Shown: piece by piece, positions 6,600-14,973 of the stretch
Layout of the letters: each line of letters opens with the position of its first letter
Numbering within the stretch: the first letter of the stretch is position 1
Source of the DNA: Pedobacter chinensis
GTDB taxonomy: Bacteria > Bacteroidota > Bacteroidia > Sphingobacteriales > Sphingobacteriaceae
Length of the DNA: 64,000 bases
Assembly (NCBI RefSeq): GCF_003339865.1
Contig: NZ_QPKV01000003.1
Coordinates: forward strand, 186,001-250,000
Direction of reading: 5' to 3'
Translations under genes and position numbers: made by a program
Notes under the pieces: generated by a model
Seen by the model: the letters and a program-made list of their open reading frames with translations, nothing else
Database searches by the model: none
Told to the model about the DNA's origin: nothing

Positions 6600-8933
6600 A
6601 TGCTAACGCAAAATCTGGGCTATCCGCGAATTGGTAGCCACCGGGAATTAAAGAAAATCTGCGAAAATTACTGGGCAGGTAAAACTGGGTACAAAAATGT
6701 ACTGCAGGTGGGGAGAAATATCCGCCACGAAAACTGGAAACTTCAAAAAGAGGCAGGGATTGATATGATCCCTTCTAACGACTTCTCTTTTTATGATCAG
6801 GTATTGGATCATTCTTTAGCTTTTGGCGCAATACCAAAAAGGTATAACGAGGTAATTTTAAGGCAAGGAAATGCTGAACTCGATCTGTATTTTGCAATGG
6901 CAAGAGGTTATCAAAAAGATGGTTTGGATATTGTTGCCATGGAAATGACGAAGTGGTTTGATACAAATTATCATTACATTGTTCCTGAATTTTACAAAGA
7001 CCAGCCTTTTAAGTTATTCTCAACCAAAATTATTGACGAGTTTTATGAGGCTAAACAATTAGGAATCATAACCAAACCTGTTTTAATCGGGCCTGTTTCT
7101 TATCTACTGCTGGGAAAAGAAAAAGAAGCTGGTTTTGAAAAAATCGATCTTATTAAAAATCTGCTTCCGGTGTATCTTGATATTTTAAGCCGATTGGATG
7201 CCCTGGATGTAGAATACGTACAGTTTGATGAGCCTTTCTTAGCCTTAGATTTAACTGAAAAAGAGCAGAAGGCTTATGAATATGCTTATAAAGAAATTAG
7301 AAAAGCTTTCCCGCGGATAAAGTTGGTTTTAGCTACTTATTTTGAGGGTTTGGGTCATAACTTAAACTTGGCCAGCTCATTGCCGGTTCATGTGCTTCAT
7401 GTTGATTTGGTTCGTGCTGAAGATCAGCTAACAGCGGTCTTAGCTAAAATTAACGATAAAACCATTCTTTCTCTGGGTCTGGTTGATGGAAGAAACATCT
7501 GGAAAAATGATTTCGAAAAATCGATTGAAACGATTAATCAGGCCGTTGAAAAATTAGGACAAGAACGGGTGTGGATTGCTCCATCCTGCTCATTAATTCA
7601 TGTTCCGGTTGATTTAGACAATGAAACCGACGAAAAAAATTTAACGGCCGAAGTAAAACAGTGGCTGGCTTATGCAAAACAAAAAATTGCAGAAGTGGTA
7701 AGCCTTAAAAAACTAATCACCAATGAAAGCCCGGCATCTACACTGCAAAAACTTGAAGACAATAAGAAGGCCATAAGCAACAGGAAAACATCCAAATTAA
7801 TTCATAACCCTGAAGTTAAAGCACGTATTGCAAACCTGAAAAGCGAAGATGCGAATCGCCAAAGTTCTTTTTCATCACGAAAAATAAAACAACAGGCATT
7901 AAATTTACCCAAATATGCAACCACCACAATTGGTTCATTTCCACAAACGACTGAGGTAAGAAGCTGGAGAGCTAAATTCAAAAACGGAACTTTTACTGAA
8001 GATGAATACAATACTTTGATTGCTGATGAAACCGCTAAAGCTGTAAAATGGCAGGAGGAAATCGATCTTGATGTTTTGGTTCATGGTGAATTTGAACGGA
8101 ATGATATGGTTGAGTATTTCGGAGAACAGCTGGATGGGTTTGCTTTTTCCAAAAACGGATGGGTACAGAGTTATGGTTCCCGTTGCGTTAAACCTCCTAT
8201 TATATTTGGCGATGTTTCACGGCCAAAGCCAATGACCGTAAAATGGACAAGCTATGCTCAATCATTAACTTCAAAATATATGAAGGGCATGTTAACCGGA
8301 CCGGTTACCATTTTGCAGTGGTCTTTTGTTCGGAATGATCAGCCGAGATCAGAAACCTGCACACAAATTGCGTTAGCCATTCGGGATGAGGTTTGTGATT
8401 TAGAAAGTGCTGGTATTAAAATCATTCAGATTGATGAGCCTGCCATAAGAGAAGGCTTGCCATTACGCAAAGCCAACTGGCAAAGTTATCTGGATTGGGC
8501 GGTTAAAGCTTTCCGTATTTCTGCCAGTGGCGTAAAAGATGAAACACAGATTCACACACACATGTGTTATTCCGAATTTAACGATATCATTCAGCATATC
8601 GCCGATATGGATGCCGACGTTATAACGATTGAAACATCCCGGTCGCAAATGGAATTACTTGATGCTTTTGCCGATTTTAAATATCCAAACGAAATAGGTC
8701 CCGGAGTTTATGATATCCATTCGCCAAGGGTTCCGAAGCGGGAAGAAATGATTTACCTGCTTAAAAAAGCAAAAGCCGTTATTCCATCAGAACAGCTTTG
8801 GGTCAATCCGGATTGCGGATTAAAAACCCGTGGCTGGGATGAAACCAAAAAAGCTTTGATTGAAATGGTTGAAGCCGCAAAGGAAATGCGTAAAACTGAA
8901 AACGTTTTAGCAGCTGAGCCGCAGATAAATTAA
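6600..8933 (+). CDS. metE: Cobalamin-independent methionine synthase MetE
   Basis: A 777-residue protein of full MetE length that transfers the methyl group from 5-methyltetrahydropteroyl-triglutamate to homocysteine to make methionine. The N-terminal half starts with the family hallmark LGYPRIGSHRELKK. The C-terminal catalytic barrel holds the zinc ligands H654, C656 (HTHMC), E678 (IETSRSQ) and C739 (NPDCGLKTR). Each is displaced by exactly 13 positions from the E. coli ligands 641/643/665/726. The leader is about 400 bases and contains a cobalamin riboswitch and a terminator-like hairpin, so expression is probably repressed by B12. It appears to be transcribed alone; an inverted repeat follows the stop. 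Confidence 0.97.
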   Translation: MLTQNLGYPRIGSHRELKKICENYWAGKTGYKNVLQVGRNIRHENWKLQKEAGIDMIPSNDFSFYDQVLDHSLAFGAIPKRYNEVILRQGNAELDLYFAMARGYQKDGLDIVAMEMTKWFDTNYHYIVPEFYKDQPFKLFSTKIIDEFYEAKQLGIITKPVLIGPVSYLLLGKEKEAGFEKIDLIKNLLPVYLDILSRLDALDVEYVQFDEPFLALDLTEKEQKAYEYAYKEIRKAFPRIKLVLATYFEGLGHNLNLASSLPVHVLHVDLVRAEDQLTAVLAKINDKTILSLGLVDGRNIWKNDFEKSIETINQAVEKLGQERVWIAPSCSLIHVPVDLDNETDEKNLTAEVKQWLAYAKQKIAEVVSLKKLITNESPASTLQKLEDNKKAISNRKTSKLIHNPEVKARIANLKSEDANRQSSFSSRKIKQQALNLPKYATTTIGSFPQTTEVRSWRAKFKNGTFTEDEYNTLIADETAKAVKWQEEIDLDVLVHGEFERNDMVEYFGEQLDGFAFSKNGWVQSYGSRCVKPPIIFGDVSRPKPMTVKWTSYAQSLTSKYMKGMLTGPVTILQWSFVRNDQPRSETCTQIALAIRDEVCDLESAGIKIIQIDEPAIREGLPLRKANWQSYLDWAVKAFRISASGVKDETQIHTHMCYSEFNDIIQHIADMDADVITIETSRSQMELLDAFADFKYPNEIGPGVYDIHSPRVPKREEMIYLLKKAKAVIPSEQLWVNPDCGLKTRGWDETKKALIEMVEAAKEMRKTENVLAAEPQIN

Positions 8934-8940
8934 TATTTTT

Positions 8941-9012
8941 GCCACGAAAACCCGGAAACCACGGAAGAAATGGAATTAAAAAGATTCCGTGCACCTCTGT
9001 GTTTTCGTGGCT
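8941..9012. repeat. REP-like inverted repeat (GCCACGAAAAC ... GTTTTCGTGGC)
   Basis: The outer arms GCCACGAAAAC (8941-8951) and GTTTTCGTGGC (9001-9011) are reverse complements. Inner segments ACGGAAG and TTCCGTG pair loosely. The element sits between metE and the thioesterase gene. A related, more degenerate element lies at 22241-22305. It may serve as a transcript end for metE. Confidence 0.7.
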
Positions 9013-9033
9013 ACATTATTATAAAACCCAATC

Positions 9034-9420
9034 ATGACGTTAGAAGAAAGAATTGAATACTCAAAAACCAGCATTTTTAAAGCGGTATTCCCCAATACAA
9101 CAAATCATTACGATACCCTTTTCGGTGGAACCGCCATGCATTTAATGGATGAAGTGGCTTTTATTACCGCAACCCGTTTTAGCCGCCAGATTATGGTAAC
9201 CGTAAGCAGTGATAGAATCGATTTTAAAAAGCCAATCCCTGCTGGAACCATTGTGGAATTAATTGGAAAGGTTAAACATGTGGGAAATACCAGTTTAAAA
9301 GTTAATGTAGAGATTTATATCGAACAGATGTACGCTGAGGGCAGAGAACTGGCCGTACACGGCGACTTTACTTTTGTTGCCATTGATGAAAATAAAAAAC
9401 CTATTCAGGTAATTAAATAA
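9034..9420 (+). CDS. Acyl-CoA thioesterase, hotdog fold (YciA-like)
   Basis: A 128-residue single hotdog-domain protein that should hydrolyse acyl-CoA thioesters in the cytosol. The conserved helix GGTAMHLMDEVAFITATRF (from residue 31) carries D39, equivalent to the catalytic aspartate of YciA/BACH-type enzymes. SSDRIDFKKPIPAGTIVEL forms the next strands, as in the family. The length is slightly short but complete. The acyl chain specificity cannot be read from sequence. It is followed 63 bases later by a methyltransferase gene on the same strand. Confidence 0.85.
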   Translation: MTLEERIEYSKTSIFKAVFPNTTNHYDTLFGGTAMHLMDEVAFITATRFSRQIMVTVSSDRIDFKKPIPAGTIVELIGKVKHVGNTSLKVNVEIYIEQMYAEGRELAVHGDFTFVAIDENKKPIQVIK

Positions 9421-9483
9421 CCAGGTAACTTTTGGTGGAAAATATGTAAAAATCATTCCTCATAAACCTTTAGCTTTGAGTTT

Positions 9484-10161
9484 ATGGAGCATCAACATTC
9501 AGAAGAAGATTTAAAAAACATTGCCAAACAATTAAGCCACCCCGAAGGTGAACACGGTATTAAAACCGGAGAAGCGATGAATATCAATAATAGCGGAATG
9601 ATACATTCTGCGATTGACAATTTGAACCTGCAATTCAATGATTATGTTTTAGAAATAGGCCCTGGAAATGGTGCTCATTTGGAATATTTCTTAGGTAAAG
9701 AAAAAAACCTCATTTATTTTGGTGTTGATATTTCTAAAACAATGATTGAGCAGGCAAATAAGCTAAATTCCAAATTCGTTGGAAGAGGTGGCTCTGCATT
9801 GTTTCATCTTGTTGATGGTTCGATTTTACCCTTTATTACAGAGCAATTCGACAAAATATTTACGGTAAACACCATTTATTTCTGGAAAAATCCTTTGGAA
9901 TACCTTCAAGAAATTAAACGTGTTTTAAAACCAAAAGGAACATTCGTTTTGTGTTTTGCTGATAAAAGTTTCATGGAAAAACTGCCTTTCACTAAATATG
10001 GCTTTACACTGTATGAGCCCGAAGAATTAAAGATGCTTTTATCTTCAGCTGGTTTTGATGTTCAGGAAGTGATCAAAAAAACTGAACAGATTAATAGCAA
10101 TGCAGATTTTAGGGTTGAAAGAGATTATTACGTGATTTCGGCTTCAAGCAAGGGAGGGTAA
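9484..10161 (+). CDS. Class I SAM-dependent methyltransferase
   Basis: A 225-residue methyltransferase with a Methyltransf_11/25-type Rossmann fold. The SAM motif I is VLEIGPGNG (residues 55-63), motif II GVDISKTMI, and motif IV FDKIFTVNTIYFW, followed by the post-motif IKRVLKPKGTFVLCF. The N-terminal 30 residues (GIKTGEAMN) resemble small-molecule or quinone/lipid methyltransferases. The substrate cannot be determined. No membrane segment or signal peptide is seen. It probably shares a transcript with the thioesterase upstream. Confidence 0.85.
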   Translation: MEHQHSEEDLKNIAKQLSHPEGEHGIKTGEAMNINNSGMIHSAIDNLNLQFNDYVLEIGPGNGAHLEYFLGKEKNLIYFGVDISKTMIEQANKLNSKFVGRGGSALFHLVDGSILPFITEQFDKIFTVNTIYFWKNPLEYLQEIKRVLKPKGTFVLCFADKSFMEKLPFTKYGFTLYEPEELKMLLSSAGFDVQEVIKKTEQINSNADFRVERDYYVISASSKGG

Positions 10162-10339
10162 TTATCAAATTGGGTTATTCGTAAACTCATTTGTCTTTTC
10201 CTTCTGCGCCCATTTTGTGGGCATAAATGTTTTCATGCCATAATCATTGCTGTCATCCCTACACAGGTGGGGTCCTAAAGGTAAACAATATCTGAGAAGA
10301 TCGGCTTGATCTGCGGGAAACCCTTTATCCCGATTCACT

Positions 10340-11149
10340 TTAATACAAAATCAAATACAAATAAGCATAAACAACTGGTGCGGCCAATAATAAGCCATCA
10401 AAACGATCAAGCAAGCCACCGTGGCCAGGCAACAAACCACCACTATCTTTTGTATCTAAACTGCGTTTAAGCATTGATTCCACCAAATCGCCAAGTGTAC
10501 CAAAACTGGCAATTAAAACGGCCATTCCTGCCCAAACCCAGGCATGACTTTCGGTAAAAATAAAGGACAAAGCAAAACCCACTAAAACGCTGGTGAACAT
10601 GCCACCAAAAAAACCTTCCCAGCTTTTCTTTGGCGAGTGGCGTTCAAATAGCTTGCGTTTCCCATACTTCACTCCGAAAAGATAAGCACCTGTGTCATTC
10701 GCCCAAAGCATCAACAAAAAAGCCAGCGGAAAATGAAAATTATATTCATTCCAATCTTTTAAAAAACCCAGTGCATGGAAAAAGCAAAATGGAATGGTTA
10801 CATATACAAAACCAACAAATGTATAAGAGATATTAGCGAATGGGATTTTGTTCTTTTTATACAGTTCGCTTATAAAAACGGAAAATATAAGTGGGATGCA
10901 AAGCAATAGGTATTTCACATCATATTTCAGATAATGTAAGCCCGCCGCCATTAAAAATATTAAAGCCCCGGCAATTAACCCAATATTTCGATGTGGACGA
11001 ATACCTGAGTTTTTGATCAATTTGTAGAATTCAAATAATGATAAAACACTTAAAACGAGGTAAAACACGCTAAAGGTATAGCTCCCTAAAAAAATAGAGC
11101 CTAGCATTACAATGGTAAAAAAGAAAGCGGTTATTGCCCTGGTTTTCAT
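10340..11149 (-). CDS. cdsA: Phosphatidate cytidylyltransferase
   Basis: A 269-residue integral membrane enzyme that makes CDP-diacylglycerol from CTP and phosphatidic acid, the branch point of phospholipid synthesis. About seven or eight hydrophobic helices are seen. The C-terminus carries the CDS signature from S225 to D251: SMLKRSLDTKDSGG, then LLPGHGGLLDRFDG. The WANDTGAYLFG segment (around residue 150) is also typical. It is the last gene of a probable three-gene unit (CPBP protease, DUF2007 protein, cdsA) transcribed leftward, with a 40-base gap to the gene before it. Confidence 0.95.
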   Translation of the reverse strand: MKTRAITAFFFTIVMLGSIFLGSYTFSVFYLVLSVLSLFEFYKLIKNSGIRPHRNIGLIAGALIFLMAAGLHYLKYDVKYLLLCIPLIFSVFISELYKKNKIPFANISYTFVGFVYVTIPFCFFHALGFLKDWNEYNFHFPLAFLLMLWANDTGAYLFGVKYGKRKLFERHSPKKSWEGFFGGMFTSVLVGFALSFIFTESHAWVWAGMAVLIASFGTLGDLVESMLKRSLDTKDSGGLLPGHGGLLDRFDGLLLAAPVVYAYLYLILY

Positions 11150-11189
11150 TTAAGGTTTGGGGTAAAAAGGTGTAAGGTAATTTCGATCC

Positions 11190-11396
11190 TTAGTCAATTT
11201 CATTTTGAACAATATATTCAATGGCTTTATCGAAATCTGATTTGTTTACCAAAACATTAATTTCGCCAATGTTATAAGCCGATAACTGCTTATTCAAAGT
11301 AACCGCTGGTATTCCGGCTTCTGTTAATCCTTGCTTTAAAATCTCTGCAGCAAAGGCATCTCTTGTGGTATATACTTTAATCCAATTTTCGCTCAC
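11190..11396 (-). CDS. DUF2007 family protein (putative signal-transducing)
   Basis: A 68-residue protein of the DUF2007 family, recognisable from the N-terminal WIKVYTTRDAFAAEILKQGL and the following TEAGIPAVTLNKQLS. It forms a small alpha/beta fold of unproven function. The start codon is GTG at 11396 and lies inside the last 20 bases of the CPBP protease gene, so translation is probably coupled. No shorter or longer start fits the family as well. Confidence 0.82.
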   Translation of the reverse strand: MSENWIKVYTTRDAFAAEILKQGLTEAGIPAVTLNKQLSAYNIGEINVLVNKSDFDKAIEYIVQNEID

Positions 11397-12303
11397 GTTC
11401 TGCGCTATCTTTAAAAAATTTAAACAAAGCTATGGTAATTATTGCACTAATTAAATAGCCATGCCAAGGAAAACCAATTGGTTCATCTGCCTTATCTAAT
11501 GGCATGTTATGTTTCTGCATGTAAAAAGCAGCGCAAACGGCATAAGCATTATTTAAAAAGTGTGCAAACATGGCATACCAAATGCTGCCACTAAAGTAGT
11601 ACAGATATCCAAAACCAGCACCTAAAAGCATGCGGGGTATAAAGCCATAAAACTGAACATGGATAGCACTAAAAATTATTGCTGATAACCAAATAGCCAA
11701 ATGAGGATTATTAAATGCTTTGTTTAAAGAACGTTGAACACCTCCACGAAACATGAGTTCTTCGCCTATTGCCGGTAAAACAGCAATCATAATTAAGTTT
11801 ACCACAAAATCGAAATTACTTCTAACGGTAATAAGTCGAATGGTCATTTTCATCGCAATTTCCTCTTTCTCTTTCATCCATTCTTCAACCGCCTTCAAAA
11901 AATCAGGAAGAACCATTTTTTGATTTAATAAAACGGTCCATTCCATAAAAGGCATTGAAACAATCATGATTGATAATACAAGAATGATTAAGAGAAACTG
12001 AGGTTTTTTAAAACTGTAAAATTCAGAAACTTTTTTTCGTTCGGTTAAAGCCAATGCCATAGGAGGTAAAATAAAAGTTCCTATGGAACTTAAAATCTGA
12101 ATGATCTTAAGTCCATCAATATATTTTGGATCTCCAGCTAAAAGCAAATCCAAATTGCTTACCATTCCTAAACCATATATCATCAGAACAATTACGACGG
12201 CTAGAACACCAAATATCAATCCGCCGGCTATTGCGTAAAATAAAAGTAAAAGTAATTGTAAGAAAGGATTGATTTCCTCCTTGTGAGGTGTTACAAAATT
12301 CAT
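11377..12303 (-). CDS. CPBP (CAAX-like) intramembrane metalloprotease
   Basis: A 308-residue polytopic membrane protein with about eight hydrophobic helices. It carries the motifs of the CPBP/Abi family: E181-E182-x3-R186 in IGEELMFRGG, F-x3-H215 in FSAIHVQFYG, and H248 with an asparagine pair in HFLNNAYAV. These glutamates and histidines should coordinate the catalytic metal within the membrane. Substrates of bacterial members are mostly unknown. It heads the leftward unit with a DUF2007 gene and cdsA, which suggests an envelope-related job but does not prove it. It diverges from dusB over only 44 bases. Confidence 0.9.
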   Translation of the reverse strand: MNFVTPHKEEINPFLQLLLLLFYAIAGGLIFGVLAVVIVLMIYGLGMVSNLDLLLAGDPKYIDGLKIIQILSSIGTFILPPMALALTERKKVSEFYSFKKPQFLLIILVLSIMIVSMPFMEWTVLLNQKMVLPDFLKAVEEWMKEKEEIAMKMTIRLITVRSNFDFVVNLIMIAVLPAIGEELMFRGGVQRSLNKAFNNPHLAIWLSAIIFSAIHVQFYGFIPRMLLGAGFGYLYYFSGSIWYAMFAHFLNNAYAVCAAFYMQKHNMPLDKADEPIGFPWHGYLISAIITIALFKFFKDSAERERKLD

Positions 12304-12309
12304 TATTTG

Positions 12310-12317
12310 TACCTTTG
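12310..12317 (+). promoter_or_regulatory. -7 promoter box candidate for dusB
   Basis: TACCTTTG matches TAnnTTTG 31 bases before the dusB ATG, in the short divergent gap. No convincing -33 TTTG at the right spacing was found, so only the -7 box is proposed. Confidence 0.35.
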
Positions 12318-12347
12318 TATGTTTTTATTAATTGTTGAAGATAGAGA

Positions 12348-13355
12348 ATGTCTGTAAAGATAGGAAATATAGATTTAGGTAAGTTCCCATTATTGCTTGC
12401 GCCAATGGAAGATGTGAGCGATCCGCCATTTCGTTATGTATGTAAACAAAATGGTGCGGATTTAATGTACACCGAATTTATTTCATCTGAGGGTTTGATT
12501 CGTGATGCTGCTAAAAGCAGACAAAAGCTTGATATTTTCGAATATGAAAGGCCTATAGGCATCCAGATTTTTGGTGGCGATATCGATCACATGCGGGAGG
12601 CATCGGAAATTGCATCTGCTGCCGGACCAGACCTGGTTGACATTAACTATGGTTGCCCGGTAAAAAACGTGGTTTGCAAGGGAGCCGGTTCCAGTTTGCT
12701 TCAGGATATTGATAAAATGGTTAAAATGACTGAAGCTGTTGTTAAAGCATCGCACCTGCCTGTTACTGTTAAAACGCGTTTAGGTTGGGATGATAATACC
12801 AAAAATGTTTATGAAGTTGCCGAGCGGCTTCAGGATGTTGGCATTCAGGCCTTAACCATTCACGGCCGTACCCGGGCGCAATTATATAAAGGCGAAGCCG
12901 ATTGGACCCTCATTCGGGAGATTAAGCGCAATCCAAGAATTAAAATTCCGATTTTTGGAAACGGCGATGTTGATAGTCCTGAAAAAGCTGCAAACTGGCG
13001 TATGGAGTATGAGGTTGATGGTATCATGATTGGCCGGGCGGCTATTGGTTACCCATGGATTTTTCGTGAAGTAAAGCATTTTTTCCAAACTGGCGAACAC
13101 CTGCCAGGCCCTACAATAGAAGAAAGAATTAATGTTTGCCGTACACATCTGGATAAATCGTTGGAATGGAAAGGGCCGAAAACAGGGATTTTTGAAATGC
13201 GCAGGCATTACGCAAACTATTTTAAAGGTTTGCCTGATTTTAAACCTTATCGTATGCGTTTAGTGGCCGAACCAGATATTAACAACATTTACAGCATTTT
13301 GGAAGAAGTGGCAGAAAAATTTGCAAACTATGATGCCACTAAAGTAATGGCTTGA
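12348..13355 (+). CDS. dusB: tRNA-dihydrouridine synthase DusB
   Basis: A 335-residue FMN-dependent enzyme that reduces specific uridines in tRNA to dihydrouridine. The TIM barrel starts with LLLAPMEDVSDPPFR. The catalytic loop is INYGCPVKNVVCKGAGSSLL with the proposed proton donor C103. FMN/tRNA-binding segments follow: VTVKTRLGWDD, LTIHGRTRAQLYKG, IFGNGDVDS and DGIMIGRAAIGYPWIF. The C-terminal helical tRNA-binding part (MRRHYANYFKGLP) is complete. The length and the MIGRAAIG motif favour the DusB subfamily. apaG follows closely and is probably on the same transcript. Confidence 0.94.
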   Translation: MSVKIGNIDLGKFPLLLAPMEDVSDPPFRYVCKQNGADLMYTEFISSEGLIRDAAKSRQKLDIFEYERPIGIQIFGGDIDHMREASEIASAAGPDLVDINYGCPVKNVVCKGAGSSLLQDIDKMVKMTEAVVKASHLPVTVKTRLGWDDNTKNVYEVAERLQDVGIQALTIHGRTRAQLYKGEADWTLIREIKRNPRIKIPIFGNGDVDSPEKAANWRMEYEVDGIMIGRAAIGYPWIFREVKHFFQTGEHLPGPTIEERINVCRTHLDKSLEWKGPKTGIFEMRRHYANYFKGLPDFKPYRMRLVAEPDINNIYSILEEVAEKFANYDATKVMA

Positions 13356-13391
13356 TTTTTGAAATGTTTTTTTTTACATTCGTTACAGATC

Positions 13392-13778
13392 ATGGTTACA
13401 GCAATTACAGACGGAGTTAAAGTTTCAGTAGAAACAGTTTACCAACCAGAATATTCAAATCCGGTTAATGAACATTTCATGTTTGCTTACCGCGTAGAAA
13501 TTTCCAATCTTTCTGATTATGCTGTTCAGCTGATGCGTCGCCAATGGTTCATTTTTGATTCAAACAGTAGCCGCAGGGAAGTAGAAGGAGAGGGTGTTGT
13601 TGGCTTACAACCAATTATTCAACCGGGCGAAACGCATGTTTATGTTTCTGGCTGCAACCTCAAAACCGATATGGGTAATATGAGGGGAACTTATCTCATG
13701 AAACGTTTAATGGACGATTCAGAATTTGATGTCGATATTCCAGAGTTTCAGCTTATTGCTCCTTACAAGTTAAATTAA
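13392..13778 (+). CDS. apaG: ApaG / Co2+-Mg2+ efflux-type domain protein
   Basis: A 128-residue single-domain protein of the ApaG family (fibronectin-type beta sandwich). Family features are YRVEISNLSDYAVQLMRRQW, IFDSNSSRREVEGEGVVG and PGETHVYVSGC, followed by MRGTYLM. An upstream in-frame ATG at 13359 would add 11 residues (MKCFFLHSLQI); the ATG at 13392 gives the normal family start and was chosen. The biochemical role is not settled; the E. coli homologue lies in the apaH/ksgA region. It follows dusB after 36 bases. Confidence 0.9.
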   Translation: MVTAITDGVKVSVETVYQPEYSNPVNEHFMFAYRVEISNLSDYAVQLMRRQWFIFDSNSSRREVEGEGVVGLQPIIQPGETHVYVSGCNLKTDMGNMRGTYLMKRLMDDSEFDVDIPEFQLIAPYKLN

Positions 13779-13893
13779 TTTCAATTTTTGAATTTATTTT
13801 TGGAATAGCTTGACTTTCCGGAAAGTACAAGCCATGGATTAAACTGCCAAAGTTTACTCAATGCACCATCCGATAAAACTTCAAAACTCATAC

Positions 13894-14127
13894 CCGTTAT
13901 TTCGAGGAGGAACAGTGAAGCAATCTTTTATTTTTGCAATTGATGGGGGAATTATAGGAATTACCACTAATGAATTAAGAAATTAAGGTTGGGATACTCC
14001 TTAAGTCGGCCAAAATAATGGTATCGAGTTAATGAATTTTCTAAGACAGGTCGTCACTACTCATTATTTGATAGAAAAGATTGCTTCACTCCAATGCACT
14101 TGCTACTTCTTCAGTTCATAATGACGA
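13894..14127. repeat. Intergenic element with inverted ends (GTGAAGCAATCTTTT / AAAAGATTGCTTCAC)
   Basis: The 414-base gap between apaG and the YugP-type gene contains no gene. AGTGAAGCAATCTTTT (about 13914-13929) is repeated inverted as GAAAAGATTGCTTCACT (from 14074), with outer pieces CGTTATTTCGAGG and ATAATGACG also inverted. The right arm recurs at 19656-19708. This is a REP/BIME-like or MITE-like element; no transposase is seen. Confidence 0.6.
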
Positions 14128-14142
14128 GAACCCTTTAAAAAC

Positions 14143-14178
14143 AAAAGCGGCCAGGAAATCCTCTGCCGCTTTTCGTTT
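14143..14178 (-). terminator. Terminator of the YugP-type peptidase gene
   Basis: AAAAGCGGC and GCCGCTTTT form a nine-pair stem around a short loop. On the minus strand GCCGCTTTTGTTTTT follows the loop, giving a T-rich tail just past the stop at 14193. Because T residues occur on both sides it may act in both directions. Confidence 0.65.
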
Positions 14179-14192
14179 TTCATAGTTAGATC

Positions 14193-14888
14193 TTAATCTC
14201 TGCCTCTGCCAAAAAGCATTGATGCATAATAAAGTAAGTTGGCCAAAGCACCTACAGCGGCAACTACATACGTCATGGCTGCCCACCAAAGTGCATCTTT
14301 AGCCTGAATGTTTTCCTCTCGTGTTTGCATTACACCCTGATTATTCTTCAACCAGGTTAAGGCTCTGTTACTGGCATCAAACTCAACCGGAAGGGTAATT
14401 ATACTAAAAACCGTTACCAGAGCCAAACCAACAACTCCTATCGCTAACACAATTGGCGTTACTGAAAAAACCAGTAACATCACTCCAATCAGCAATACCC
14501 ATTGCAGCAAATTCGATGATATACTTACCACCGGCACCATCGTACTACGAAGGTTAAGCCAGGTATAAGATTTTGCATGTTGAACCGCATGACCACATTC
14601 ATGAGCGGCTACTGCTGCTGCTGCAACACTTCTGCTGTAATAAACATCTGTACTTAAATTTACGGTTCTATCTGTTGGATTGTAATGATCTGTTAATTGT
14701 CCTTCGGTACTCATCACTTTCACGTCGTATATTCCGTTATCATGTAGCATTCTTTCGGCTACCTCTTTGCCCGATAAACCTGAGCTGAGTTGCATTTCGG
14801 CATATCTAGAAAATTTGTTTCTAAAACGCCACTGTACAAACATGCTCAACAACAATACCGGGATGATTAATGCTAAATAAACTCCCAT
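14193..14888 (-). CDS. YugP-type neutral zinc metallopeptidase, membrane-bound
   Basis: A 231-residue membrane protein of the Zn_peptidase_2 (YugP) family. A transmembrane helix occupies residues 3-20, followed by SGLSGKEVAERMLHDNGI. The HExxH zinc motif is H96-E-C-G-H100 in AAHECGHAVQHAKSY. Two further hydrophobic stretches lie around 120-165, then LPVEFDASNRAL, whose glutamate may be the third ligand, and a C-terminal helix. It probably acts at the membrane; substrates are unknown. It is transcribed alone with its own terminator. Confidence 0.9.
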   Translation of the reverse strand: MGVYLALIIPVLLLSMFVQWRFRNKFSRYAEMQLSSGLSGKEVAERMLHDNGIYDVKVMSTEGQLTDHYNPTDRTVNLSTDVYYSRSVAAAAVAAHECGHAVQHAKSYTWLNLRSTMVPVVSISSNLLQWVLLIGVMLLVFSVTPIVLAIGVVGLALVTVFSIITLPVEFDASNRALTWLKNNQGVMQTREENIQAKDALWWAAMTYVVAAVGALANLLYYASMLFGRGRD

Positions 14889-14973
14889 TTCTTTTTTGTA
14901 TGTTTTTCATTTATCACTATATCAAAAAGCGTTCCTATATTATTTTCAGTTGAAATAATATTACATTTATCAT

